Below, in pieces: positions 36,615 through 45,058 of a stretch of 64,000 nt of DNA. The position numbers and the translations under genes were made by a program. Each line of letters opens with the position of its first letter. Positions within the stretch are counted from its first letter, which is position 1. The notes beneath the pieces were generated by a model, which was not told where the DNA came from, ran no database searches, and saw only the letters and a program-made list of their open reading frames with translations. This DNA is from an uncultured Winogradskyella sp. (lineage in GTDB: Bacteria; Bacteroidota; Bacteroidia; Flavobacteriales; Flavobacteriaceae): the NCBI RefSeq assembly GCF_947501905.1, contig NZ_CANMXL010000002.1, forward strand, positions 620,001 to 684,000, read 5' to 3'.

Positions 36615-37892
36615 TTAATCTACCACATTAATAACATCACAAGGTTCTTTATAGATTCTCCTATTTCCTATAGAGTCAAAACACTTTTTAAAGGGCTCTT
36701 TATCAAACCAATCTAGGGGGTCTTTTTTTAGTTTTTTAAAGTTTGGTAACAAGCCTAGCTCTAGACGTTTTATCACAGAACTATGAATGTTTATTTTACC
36801 ATTATTATAATTTTCGCCATTTTCTATGAGATATAAAGGGATGTCTCGGTTCCTTCTTTTGTAAAAGAAACCTAAAAAGCCTTTTTCGGAATCATGAATT
36901 TCGCCTTTAATATTTTTGTCAGTAAGTGACACCTCATCAAATAAGTTATAATCTTTTAACTCACTGACCATCCAATCTAAGGATAGATAAGATATTTCGG
37001 GGTTATCAGTATATCCTCCTCCAACATCACTATGAGCACCAGCAAACCAAACTTCTTTAACCACATCATCTAAAATTTTATTTCGCCTTAATTTTATATT
37101 ATTACAACTTGCCAAAATTGGCGTAAATATTTGTGCTCTATTATCGTCCAATGCTACAGCATGAAAAACCTTATTGACGTTTACAAACTGATTAAGGTGA
37201 CTGTCATTAGGGTTACAAAATTTCTCTTTATAATCTGGTGCAGCTAAAGCTTCAACATTATCAAACAGGCCTAAAACCTCAATAGTTATATTAGGTATTC
37301 TAATAATTTTTTGATTATTATCATTCTCCCATTTTTCAATAACTTTTTCAACTTTTCGTTGTCTTTCAGTATGTGTAATATTACCTCGATAGGCACTATA
37401 CATTTTTTTGATTAAACGTATTTGCTTCACACTATCTATACCTTTTTCGAGTTCTACCATACCAGCGGTGTAAATAAAATCAGTTAGTACTTGGCATGTA
37501 AAAGCACCTCTACTAAAGCCAAATAAGTGAATCTTATCACCACGTTCTTTTTTATAACGCTTCATCAAAAAATCATAAGCTTCCACTACATCTCTCTTAA
37601 CGCCAACGCCAAATGCCATGCCTGAAATTTTAAAGTCATTTCCTCCACCAACACCAACAGTGTAAAACGTATCAAGAGTATCGCTAACCTTAGCTAGCCG
37701 CCTAAGCTTATTAACATTGGTATTATCTTCAGGTGTATTTGAGGTGCCATCAATAAAGATTAAGATGTCTTTAGAGCTATTAGTATTTGAATTTGGACTC
37801 ACTAAAGGTGCTGTAGATTTACAACCAACAATTAATAGAGATATAACCAAGTATTTAGCTATAGCATGAACATCATTATGTAATGTAATCAT
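36615..37892 (-). CDS. DUF2235 (Tle1-like alpha/beta hydrolase) lipoprotein
   Basis: A 425-residue lipoprotein; the N-terminal hydrophobic segment ends in the lipobox-like LLIVGC (Cys at about residue 24). The body is a DUF2235 domain: ILIFIDGTSNTPEDNTNV near the start, the nucleophile elbow GFSRGAFT with S127, and AGAHSDVGGGY containing the likely catalytic Asp/His region. Proteins with this fold include Tle1 phospholipase effectors of type VI secretion, but others are non-effector hydrolases. No T6SS gene is near, and a lipid anchor argues for an envelope-resident enzyme. It is divergent from the GbsR regulator. Confidence 0.85.
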   Translation of the reverse strand: MITLHNDVHAIAKYLVISLLIVGCKSTAPLVSPNSNTNSSKDILIFIDGTSNTPEDNTNVNKLRRLAKVSDTLDTFYTVGVGGGNDFKISGMAFGVGVKRDVVEAYDFLMKRYKKERGDKIHLFGFSRGAFTCQVLTDFIYTAGMVELEKGIDSVKQIRLIKKMYSAYRGNITHTERQRKVEKVIEKWENDNNQKIIRIPNITIEVLGLFDNVEALAAPDYKEKFCNPNDSHLNQFVNVNKVFHAVALDDNRAQIFTPILASCNNIKLRRNKILDDVVKEVWFAGAHSDVGGGYTDNPEISYLSLDWMVSELKDYNLFDEVSLTDKNIKGEIHDSEKGFLGFFYKRRNRDIPLYLIENGENYNNGKINIHSSVIKRLELGLLPNFKKLKKDPLDWFDKEPFKKCFDSIGNRRIYKEPCDVINVVD

Positions 37893-37943
37893 AGGAGTTT
37901 AACTTTTACTCAAGGCCTAAGTTATAAAAATGATAATGAAAAT

Positions 37944-37969
37944 AAACTTTCAATAATTATTGAAAGTTT
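37944..37969. promoter_or_regulatory. GbsR-cluster operator 1 (perfect 26-bp palindrome)
   Basis: AAACTTTCA-N8-TGAAAGTTT; here the 8-base centre is also symmetrical, so all 26 bases are palindromic. It overlaps the TTG (37960-37962) of the promoter of the GbsR/MarR regulator. The same half-sites with the same spacing recur at 38516. Confidence 0.8.
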
Positions 37970-37988
37970 AAAAATTATTGTATATTTG
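37960..37988 (+). promoter_or_regulatory. Promoter of the GbsR-like regulator gene
   Basis: TTG (37960-37962) and TATATTTG (37981-37988) are 18 bp apart, close to the Bacteroidota sigma consensus (TTG-N19-TAnnTTTG). The ATG at 37993 is only 4 bp after the -7 element, so the transcript may be nearly leaderless. Confidence 0.65.
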
Positions 37989-37992
37989 TTCC

Positions 37993-38496
37993 ATGCAATA
38001 CCAAGAAGCAAAAGAAAAATTTATAAGCACCTGGGGAAGTTTAGGTACGCTTTGGGGCATCAATAAAGCCATGGCTCAGATACAAGCTTTACTTTTTATC
38101 TCAACCAAGTCATTATCTATGGAAGATATTATGGAAGAACTTAAAATCTCTCGTGGTAATACAAGTATGAATTTAAGGCAGCTCATGGATTGGGGTATTG
38201 TGACTAAAGTTTTAGTCTCTGGAGAACGTAAAGAGTTCTTTACTACAGAAAAGGATGTGCAAGAATTAGCTCGTATTGTAGCAAAGGAAAGAAGCCGAAG
38301 AGAAATAAAGCCTGTCATTAAGGTTTTAGATGAAGTCTCATCAATTAAAAATGATGGCACAGAAAAAACAAAAGAATTAATTAAACAAACAAAAGCTTTA
38401 AGAGAATTAACTGATGATTTAGATACTCTAATGAATAAGTTAGTGAATCAAAAACAAAACTGGTTAACAAAGTCTGTTTTTAAACTCATGAAATAG
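37993..38496 (+). CDS. GbsR/MarR-family transcriptional regulator
   Basis: A 167-residue regulator from ATG 37993; an upstream TTG at 37978 overlaps the promoter and was rejected. The winged helix-turn-helix spans about residues 25-95, with MEDIMEELKISRGNTSMNLR as helix-turn-helix and a wing around KVLVSGERKEFF. The C-terminal part is a coiled-coil-like dimerisation helix. The N-terminal WGSLGTLWGINKAMAQIQAL is typical of GbsR-type regulators, some of which control choline and glycine betaine uptake. The paired palindromes indicate autoregulation and control of the downstream three genes. Confidence 0.87.
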   Translation: MQYQEAKEKFISTWGSLGTLWGINKAMAQIQALLFISTKSLSMEDIMEELKISRGNTSMNLRQLMDWGIVTKVLVSGERKEFFTTEKDVQELARIVAKERSRREIKPVIKVLDEVSSIKNDGTEKTKELIKQTKALRELTDDLDTLMNKLVNQKQNWLTKSVFKLMK

Positions 38497-38515
38497 GACT
38501 ATATTTTTTTAAATC

Positions 38516-38541
38516 AAACTTTCAATTTTTTCTGAAAGTTT
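38516..38541. promoter_or_regulatory. GbsR-cluster operator 2
   Basis: AAACTTTCA-N8-TGAAAGTTT, identical half-sites and spacing to operator 1 with a different centre (ATTTTTTC). It lies in the 60-bp gap between the regulator stop and the first membrane-protein gene (ATG 38557). A TATATTTT sequence 8 bp upstream could be an imperfect -7 element. Confidence 0.78.
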
Positions 38542-38556
38542 AAAATATTAAGAATT

Positions 38557-38892
38557 ATGAAAAGTTTGTATTCAACTAACAAAGTATTAACCATATTGGG
38601 TTTAGGCATCTCATTAACCTTTTGGGGAGGTATTTTGGCTTTACCAATACTTGGTCTGACTCAAATAATTATGTCAGTTATAATCTTTAGAAATAAATCT
38701 TCACTTAGCAAAGGGACAAAAAAATTGTTTTACATATACATTATAGTCACAATAACTTTGGCTGGAACTTTTAGATTATTAAGCGAAGTTAAAAGTCGCG
38801 AGTCATTAATGCTATTGCTCATTTGGATGTTTATCTCAGCATTTTTAGCACTATTTCACTTATACATAACCTATAAAATTAAACAATCATGA
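38557..38892 (+). CDS. Small four-segment membrane protein in the GbsR cluster
   Basis: A 111-residue protein that is mostly hydrophobic, with probable membrane segments around residues 10-26, 27-44, 59-77 and 84-105. No family is recognised. It begins 15 bp after operator 2 and its stop overlaps the next start by 4 bp (ATGA), so it is translationally coupled to a second small membrane protein. Control by the GbsR-like regulator is inferred from the operator. Confidence 0.75.
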   Translation: MKSLYSTNKVLTILGLGISLTFWGGILALPILGLTQIIMSVIIFRNKSSLSKGTKKLFYIYIIVTITLAGTFRLLSEVKSRESLMLLLIWMFISAFLALFHLYITYKIKQS

Positions 38893-39323
38893 AAACTCAA
38901 ATTCCAAATTGGTTAATCATAATAGGAGGTTTTGGTCAAATATTTACTGCACTAATCTATCCTTATATAAGACATAAAGTTTTTGATTGGTATAATGATG
39001 TTAAACAACTAAAACCTTTAAATCAGGAGATTGCTAAAACTTACGGAAGGTACATTCAAGGTTTAAATTTTTCTTTTGGTCTTATTGCCATTCTATTACC
39101 AAACGACCTAAAAAATGGAACACATCTAGCCCTAGCCCTTACAGGACTTATTGCTGCTTATTGGGTTGGCAAAGTAGCAACGCAAGTCGCTTATTACCCA
39201 ATGTATCAAATACCACAGAAGCCAATTTTCAAAATTGGAAGTTACTTCATGAATTCTCTATTTACTTTATTTGCAATAGTATACACATGGTTAGTCATCT
39301 ATAACATTTCTTTAGTCTTTTAA
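38889..39323 (+). CDS. Membrane protein of unknown function in the GbsR cluster
   Basis: A 144-residue protein with about four hydrophobic segments (for example WLIIIGGFGQIFTALIYPYI at the N-terminus and SLFTLFAIVYTWLVIYNIS at the C-terminus). No family is recognised. The 4-bp ATGA overlap with the preceding membrane-protein gene and the 12-bp gap to the methyltransferase indicate one operon. The two membrane proteins may work together, but this is positional inference only. Confidence 0.75.
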   Translation: MKTQIPNWLIIIGGFGQIFTALIYPYIRHKVFDWYNDVKQLKPLNQEIAKTYGRYIQGLNFSFGLIAILLPNDLKNGTHLALALTGLIAAYWVGKVATQVAYYPMYQIPQKPIFKIGSYFMNSLFTLFAIVYTWLVIYNISLVF

Positions 39324-39335
39324 ATCAAAATCATC

Positions 39336-40226
39336 ATGAAAATACAATCAATATCACTCAACAATCATTCAGAACAAAATAGAATAGAAATGGTAGATTT
39401 CTATAACGAAGCTACTGAGGATTATGAATTTTGGAGTAACGATTATAACATGCACTTTGGCTATTATATTCCTTTTAAGACTAATCCCTTTAAGCGTGAC
39501 TCTATGCTTAACCAAATGAATACTCAAGTTTTAAAAAGATTAAAAATTGGTTTAAGCAAAAATCGATTAATAGACTTAGGATGTGGTATGGGTGGCACAA
39601 TGCGGCATGCTTTAAAACTATATAAAAACATTATAGCATATGGTGTTACATTATCAGATTTTCAAGTAAAGCAAGGAAACAATTTACTCAAAGGAGAAAA
39701 TGGTATAATTATTAAAGAAAACTACAATAACACATCTTTTAAAAGTAACTCATTTGATTCTGCAGTAGCAATAGAGAGCTTTTGTCATTCAGGTCATAGT
39801 TATAATTCTCTTAAAGAAGCATATAGAATTCTAAAACCTGGAGGACGATTAGTCATTGCTGATGCATTTCTTAAAAAAGAGAAAAACAAACTCTGCAGAG
39901 GTAGTAAATATTCATATAAAAAACTATGTAATCATTGGAGTTTAGAAAAACTAGAAACACATACTTATATTCAAAAAAGCTTAAAGGAAATTGGTTTTAA
40001 AAGTATTACTGTAGAAGATGTGTCTTTTAAGGTTGCACCATCAGTATTACACGTTCCTTTTGCAATTACTGGCTTCATTCTAGGAAAATTATTAAGATTC
40101 AAATCAATTAAGAAAGAGAGTCTCCATAACTTAAAAGGGTCCTTTTATGCACTACTTGCCGGATTACATATGAAAAATTTTGGATATTACATTATAAGCG
40201 CAACAAAATCAAACACTTATAACTAA
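39336..40226 (+). CDS. SAM-dependent methyltransferase in the GbsR cluster
   Basis: A 296-residue class I methyltransferase. The SAM-binding motif I is LIDLGCGMGGTMRHAL (about residues 78-93). Later motifs are NSFDSAVAIESFCHS and LKPGGRLVIADAFL. The layout resembles cyclopropane-synthase/tocopherol-methyltransferase-type small-molecule enzymes such as UbiE-like or phosphoethanolamine and sarcosine methyltransferases. The C-terminal hydrophobic stretch (HVPFAITGFILGKLL) could touch the membrane, suggesting a lipid or isoprenoid substrate. It is the last gene of the GbsR-controlled unit; 56 bp separate it from the sigma factor gene. Confidence 0.82.
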   Translation: MKIQSISLNNHSEQNRIEMVDFYNEATEDYEFWSNDYNMHFGYYIPFKTNPFKRDSMLNQMNTQVLKRLKIGLSKNRLIDLGCGMGGTMRHALKLYKNIIAYGVTLSDFQVKQGNNLLKGENGIIIKENYNNTSFKSNSFDSAVAIESFCHSGHSYNSLKEAYRILKPGGRLVIADAFLKKEKNKLCRGSKYSYKKLCNHWSLEKLETHTYIQKSLKEIGFKSITVEDVSFKVAPSVLHVPFAITGFILGKLLRFKSIKKESLHNLKGSFYALLAGLHMKNFGYYIISATKSNTYN

Positions 40227-40282
40227 TCAGAATTCTCGTTTTTTTATCCTATTTTTAATGCCAGAAAATTACGCCCAGAGCA

Positions 40283-40837
40283 ATGGCAGAACATACTATA
40301 AATCCTAACGATTGGATTAAACTTTACTCCGATTATCTATTTAACTATACGATTACACGTGTTAGTGATAGAGAAATCGCTCAAGATTTGGTTCAAGAGA
40401 CCTTTTTAGCGGGCTTAAAATCTATGGCAAACTTTAAGGGTGAAGCCAGTGAACGTACTTGGTTAATAGCTATTCTTAAAAGAAAAATCATTGACCATTA
40501 TCGAAAAATAAATTCTAATAAAGGAAAAGCTGAAGTACGTATGTCTTACAACAGTGATACAGAAACAGAGGGTGATTGGTTAGAAGAGCGTGTTGCTGAC
40601 CCTTATGATAAAACAGCTGAAGACACAATTGAAAATACAGAATTAGGCGTTGCAATCCATGATTGTTTGGGTAAACTTCCAGAAAAACAAGCAAATGTTT
40701 TTAAAATGAAAACCCTTTTAAATTATGAAACTGAAGCAATTTGTAATGAATTGAATATTACAGCGTCTAACCTTTGGGTAATTATCCATAGAGCAAGAAC
40801 TGCTATGGCTAATTGCATGGAAGAAAATTGGTTTTAA
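40283..40837 (+). CDS. ECF-type RNA polymerase sigma factor
   Basis: A 184-residue sigma-70 family factor of the extracytoplasmic-function group. Region 2 is at about residues 15-75 (DREIAQDLVQETFLAGLKSM with the -10 recognition helix, then RTWLIAILKRKIIDHYRK). Region 4 is near the C-terminus (LPEKQANVFKMKTLLNYETE, then ITASNLWVIIHRART). An 83-residue zinc-binding protein follows 4 bp later, the normal place for an anti-sigma factor. Target promoters cannot be read from the window. Confidence 0.92.
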   Translation: MAEHTINPNDWIKLYSDYLFNYTITRVSDREIAQDLVQETFLAGLKSMANFKGEASERTWLIAILKRKIIDHYRKINSNKGKAEVRMSYNSDTETEGDWLEERVADPYDKTAEDTIENTELGVAIHDCLGKLPEKQANVFKMKTLLNYETEAICNELNITASNLWVIIHRARTAMANCMEENWF

Positions 40838-40841
40838 AATT

Positions 40842-41093
40842 ATGAGTAAACTAAAATTAGAATGTCACGAAGCAAATCATATATGTGACAAAAATCAGTA
40901 TAAAGAAGCATCTTTAAGAGAAAAGATAATTTTGACTTTTCACTTAATGTACTGTCGTGCTTGCAGAAAATACACCGCTAAAAATACACAACTAACAAAG
41001 TTAGTGAAGAATCCTAAAGTAGAAACTTTAGACAATTCTGCTAAAAACAAATTACAGCAAGCATTTGAGGTAGAACTAAGTAAACAGCAATAG
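40842..41093 (+). CDS. Small ZAS-like zinc protein, probable anti-sigma factor
   Basis: An 83-residue soluble protein with the zinc-binding anti-sigma signature H-x3-C-x2-C (H34, C38, C41) plus an upstream cysteine (C15). It starts 4 bp after the sigma-factor stop. Unlike most anti-sigma factors it has no membrane segment, so it would be a cytosolic, redox- or metal-sensing regulator of its cognate sigma factor. Its end overlaps the convergent UbiA-like gene by 18 bp. Confidence 0.75.
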   Translation: MSKLKLECHEANHICDKNQYKEASLREKIILTFHLMYCRACRKYTAKNTQLTKLVKNPKVETLDNSAKNKLQQAFEVELSKQQ

Positions 41094-41909
41094 TATTATA
41101 AGCCAAAATATGGGCAAAGCTTCTACCCAAAAAGCACTATAATATTTATGCTGTTTTTTTGAAGAAAATATTAAAAGTAGAAGCGTCATAAACATTATTA
41201 TTAAAGTTGAAAAAACAGATGTATCATCAATTTCATCTTTAAAAAATTCTAACATCATAAAAACCATTAGTAATAGCACGCCTATTATTTTGGTTTTTTT
41301 TATGCCTATTTTTTGAGGTATCGTGGCCAATTTTAAGCTGTCATAGTTCAAATCACGGATTTCAAAAGGCAGCATTAAAACCAACACATAACAAAACCTC
41401 TGAAAAAGTGCTATCCAAGTGTCTGCGGATAATTCTATTCCTGCATTCATAATTGGTAATAGCACACTGACAAAACACCAAACTAGAGCAATTACATAAA
41501 TCTTTGCTCCACTTATTTCTCTTAAATTCTGCTGTTCATCAAACAAATATTTTTTGGGAATTAGAGGTATCGCATACAAGAATGTGGCAGCTGCTAAAAA
41601 ACCAATTAAAGTTAAAGTTCTTAAGCTAAGCTGAAATAAGTAATAACACATCAACACAAATGCCACTGCAGAAAACAATTGAATAATACGTAACCAATTG
41701 GCTAAACTCCTGTGGTGAAACTTTGCCAAACCAAAATACTTTATAAAATTATAGGCAGTAATAGTGGCACAAAAGACAAAATATAGCACATTTTCGTCAT
41801 AAGGTAAATCAAACGAAATCAAAGTGACCCATGTCATCGCATAAACAGCAAATGCGACATGAATACTGCTATTTATATAAAAATTAAAAACGGACTTTAA
41901 AACCTTCAC
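41076..41909 (-). CDS. UbiA-like polytopic membrane protein with degenerate first motif
   Basis: A 277-residue protein with eight to nine membrane segments. The segment RDLNYD followed by IPQKIGIKKTK resembles the second aspartate motif (DxxxD) and the following strand of UbiA-type aromatic prenyltransferases. The first Asp-rich motif NDxxDxxxD is absent: the corresponding loop reads AYNFIKYFG. It may therefore not transfer prenyl groups. It converges on the anti-sigma gene with an 18-bp overlap and is divergent from gcvP (122 bp apart). The assignment is tentative. Confidence 0.5.
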   Translation of the reverse strand: MKVLKSVFNFYINSSIHVAFAVYAMTWVTLISFDLPYDENVLYFVFCATITAYNFIKYFGLAKFHHRSLANWLRIIQLFSAVAFVLMCYYLFQLSLRTLTLIGFLAAATFLYAIPLIPKKYLFDEQQNLREISGAKIYVIALVWCFVSVLLPIMNAGIELSADTWIALFQRFCYVLVLMLPFEIRDLNYDSLKLATIPQKIGIKKTKIIGVLLLMVFMMLEFFKDEIDDTSVFSTLIIMFMTLLLLIFSSKKQHKYYSAFWVEALPIFWLIILLLFT

Positions 41910-41995
41910 ATCGTAAAAATAACTAAAGTGTTAATAACGTACCATTTCAGTTAAAAACTTTAGTATTCCTTAACTAAAAAAAAGGGCATATTCCG

Positions 41996-42003
41996 TATTT
42001 TTG
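41996..42003 (+). promoter_or_regulatory. -7 element (TATTTTTG) of gcvP
   Basis: TATTTTTG, matching TAnnTTTG, 28 bp before the gcvP ATG. No -33 TTG is found at the usual distance. No glycine-riboswitch-like structure was recognised in the 122-bp gap. Confidence 0.5.
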
Positions 42004-42031
42004 CTTATCAAAAAATACAGCGATAAAAAGA

Positions 42032-44881
42032 ATGGACACAACATCTTTTGCATTAAGACATATTGGCCCTAATTCTCAGGAACAAAAGGCTATGTTAAAC
42101 ACCATCGGTGTTATGAGTATAGAACAGTTAGTATCTGAAACAGTACCTGCTGATATTCGTCTTAAAAATGATTTAAATTTAGACTCTGCATTAAGTGAAC
42201 AAGAGTATTTAAGTCATATCTACGAACTATCTCAGCTTAATAAAGTTTTTAAAACATATATAGGTTTAGGTTATCATCCTACAAATCTTCCTGCAGTAAT
42301 TCAACGTAATATATTAGAAAACCCAGGTTGGTATACAGCATATACGCCCTACCAAGCAGAAATTGCCCAAGGTCGCTTAGAGGCTTTACTTAATTACCAA
42401 ACTATGGTTATTGATTTAACCGGTATGGAGATTGCAAACGCATCACTTCTAGACGAAAGCACTGCTGCAGCTGAAGCTATGAGCTTGCTTTTTGCAGTTA
42501 GAGAACGTGATCAGAAAAAAGCAAGCGTAAATAAATTTTTTGTGTCTGACAGCATATTACCACAAACCCTATCATTATTACATACAAGAGCCATCCCTAT
42601 TGGTGTAGAATTGGTAATCGGTGAAGCTGAAAACTTTAGCCATTCTGAAGATTTCTTTGGAGCATTATTGCAATACCCAGGAAAAGATGGGCAAATTTCT
42701 GATATCAAAACATTTATAGAAAATGCTAATGCTGCTCGTATAAAAGTAGCCGTAGCAGCAGACATACTCAGTTTAGTAAAACTAGAAGCTCCCGGTAAAT
42801 TTGGTGCTGATGTTGTAGTAGGTACTACACAACGTTTCGGTATCCCAATGGGTTATGGTGGCCCACATGCTGCATATTTTGCAACTAAAGAAGCCTACAA
42901 ACGTGATGTTCCTGGCCGTATTATAGGCGTTACCAGAGATTTAAATGGTAACCGTGCACTTCGTATGGCTTTACAAACACGAGAGCAACACATTAAGAGA
43001 GCTAAAGCAACTTCAAATATATGTACAGCACAAGTACTACTAGCTGTTATGGCAGGAATGTACGCTGTTTATCACGGGCCTAAAGGTTTAGAATTTATCG
43101 CTGATAAAGTGAATAATTCTGCAGCAACTCTAGCAGAAGCGCTTGGCAAGTTAGGCCTTGAACAAACCAATACATATTATTTTGATACACTTCAAATAAA
43201 AGCAGATGCTTCAAAAGTAAAAACTGAAGCAGAAAAACGTGAAGTGAACTTTTTCTACCCAGATCAAGAAACAATTACAATTTCTATAAACGAAACCACT
43301 TCAATTTCTGATTTAAACCAGATTGTTGAAATTTTTGAAATCGTTACAGGAAAAAGCACAGACAAAATAACATCAATTTCAGAGATTGAAACTATTCAAA
43401 ATGAATTAAAAAGAACATCTGACTTCTTAACTTTTGATGTCTTCAATTCATACCATTCAGAAACAGAGTTAATGCGTTATATCAAACGCTTAGAACGAAA
43501 AGATTTAGCATTAAATCACTCGATGATTTCGCTTGGTTCTTGTACAATGAAACTTAATGCAGCATCAGAAATGTTGCCATTAAGTTGGAGCAGTTGGGGA
43601 GCAATTCACCCTTTTGTACCTGTAGAACAAGCAAAAGGTTACGCAACCATGCTAAAAGCTCTTGAAAAGCAATTAAATGAAATTACAGGTTTTGCTGGTA
43701 CATCTTTACAGCCTAATTCTGGTGCTCAAGGTGAGTTTGCAGGTTTAATGGTCATAAGAGCCTATCATCAGTCACGAAATGACCACCATAGGAACATCTG
43801 TTTAATTCCTTCTTCGGCACATGGGACCAACCCAGCAAGTGCAGTAATGGCAGGAATGAAAGTTGTAGTGACTAAAGCTTCAGATGATGGAAATATAGAT
43901 GTTGAAGACTTAAGAGCAAAAGCAGAATTACATAAAGATAATTTAGCTGCCTTGATGGTAACTTATCCATCAACTCATGGCGTTTACGAATCTGCAATTA
44001 AAGAAATTACACAAATTATTCATGACAATGGTGGACAAGTCTACATGGATGGCGCTAATATGAATGCTCAAGTAGGCTTGACAAATCCAGGAAATATTGG
44101 AGCTGACGTATGCCACTTAAATTTGCATAAAACCTTTGCTATTCCTCATGGTGGTGGTGGACCTGGTGTTGGTCCAATTTGTGTTGCAAAACAATTAGTC
44201 CCGTTTTTACCGACAAATCCGATTATAGAAACTGGAGGTAATAAAGCTATTACAGCTATCTCTGGAGCTCCATTTGGATCTGCGTTAGCATGTATTATTT
44301 CTTATGGATATATAAAAATGTTAGGCGCCAAAGGATTAAAAAAGTCTACTGAAGTAGCTATCCTAAATGCTAACTATATTAAAGAACGTTTAGAAGGCTA
44401 TTACCCTACATTATACACTGGAGAAAATGGTCGTGCAGCTCACGAAATGATTATCGATTGTCGTGATTTTAAAGAGAATGGCATTGAAGTCGTTGATATT
44501 GCAAAACGATTAATGGATTACGGTTTTCATGCACCGACAGTGTCTTTCCCAGTTGCAGGAACTATGATGATAGAACCCACAGAAAGTGAAAGCAAGGCCG
44601 AAATGGACCGCTTTTGTGATGCTATGATTTCTATTAGAGAAGAAATTAATACAGTTTCAAAAGAAGAACCAAATAATGTACTTAAAAATGCTCCTCATAC
44701 TATGGCAATGCTAACTTCTGATGAATGGTTACTGCCATACTCTAGAGAAAAAGCAGCTTTTCCATTAGAGTTTGTTGCTGATAATAAATTTTGGCCAACG
44801 GTAAGACGTGTAGATGAAGCCTATGGTGATAGGAACTTAATATGTAGTTGCGCACCTATTGAAGCATACATAGAAGCATAA
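42032..44881 (+). CDS. gcvP: Glycine dehydrogenase (decarboxylating), P protein of the glycine cleavage system
   Basis: A 949-residue single-chain P protein, with fused N- and C-terminal halves homologous to GcvPA and GcvPB. It decarboxylates glycine with PLP and passes the aminomethyl group to the lipoyl H protein. The N-terminus RHIGPNSQEQKAML is typical. The Schiff-base lysine is K700 in HLNLHKTFAIPHGGGGPG. The gcvT and gcvH genes are not in this window. It ends before a strong terminator at 44905 and is monocistronic here. Confidence 0.97.
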   Translation: MDTTSFALRHIGPNSQEQKAMLNTIGVMSIEQLVSETVPADIRLKNDLNLDSALSEQEYLSHIYELSQLNKVFKTYIGLGYHPTNLPAVIQRNILENPGWYTAYTPYQAEIAQGRLEALLNYQTMVIDLTGMEIANASLLDESTAAAEAMSLLFAVRERDQKKASVNKFFVSDSILPQTLSLLHTRAIPIGVELVIGEAENFSHSEDFFGALLQYPGKDGQISDIKTFIENANAARIKVAVAADILSLVKLEAPGKFGADVVVGTTQRFGIPMGYGGPHAAYFATKEAYKRDVPGRIIGVTRDLNGNRALRMALQTREQHIKRAKATSNICTAQVLLAVMAGMYAVYHGPKGLEFIADKVNNSAATLAEALGKLGLEQTNTYYFDTLQIKADASKVKTEAEKREVNFFYPDQETITISINETTSISDLNQIVEIFEIVTGKSTDKITSISEIETIQNELKRTSDFLTFDVFNSYHSETELMRYIKRLERKDLALNHSMISLGSCTMKLNAASEMLPLSWSSWGAIHPFVPVEQAKGYATMLKALEKQLNEITGFAGTSLQPNSGAQGEFAGLMVIRAYHQSRNDHHRNICLIPSSAHGTNPASAVMAGMKVVVTKASDDGNIDVEDLRAKAELHKDNLAALMVTYPSTHGVYESAIKEITQIIHDNGGQVYMDGANMNAQVGLTNPGNIGADVCHLNLHKTFAIPHGGGGPGVGPICVAKQLVPFLPTNPIIETGGNKAITAISGAPFGSALACIISYGYIKMLGAKGLKKSTEVAILNANYIKERLEGYYPTLYTGENGRAAHEMIIDCRDFKENGIEVVDIAKRLMDYGFHAPTVSFPVAGTMMIEPTESESKAEMDRFCDAMISIREEINTVSKEEPNNVLKNAPHTMAMLTSDEWLLPYSREKAAFPLEFVADNKFWPTVRRVDEAYGDRNLICSCAPIEAYIEA

Positions 44882-44904
44882 ATTAAGTAATTTATAGATT
44901 TTAG

Positions 44905-44931
44905 AAAGCACTCTTTTTGAGTGCTTTTTTT
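44905..44931 (+). terminator. Rho-independent terminator of gcvP
   Basis: A perfect 9-bp stem AAAGCACTC / GAGTGCTTT around a TTTTT loop, followed by further T residues, 24 bp after the gcvP stop. Confidence 0.9.
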
Positions 44932-45058
44932 ATGGTTTTTATAGAAATAATGGCAAATATTAAGAATATCAAAAAAATAACTCGATTTACAATTTAAAAG
45001 CCCTGAAAGTCATTTAATTAGTTAGCTTAGCAGATTAGTTAATACAAATTTTTTCAGA

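Noticed and set aside
36615..37892. DUF2235 gene as a type VI secretion effector
   Set aside because: There is a lipobox and no T6SS, VgrG, PAAR or immunity gene in the neighbourhood.
41910..42031. Glycine riboswitch upstream of gcvP
   Set aside because: The gap is short and AT-rich and shows no conserved riboswitch core; only a -7 element is visible.
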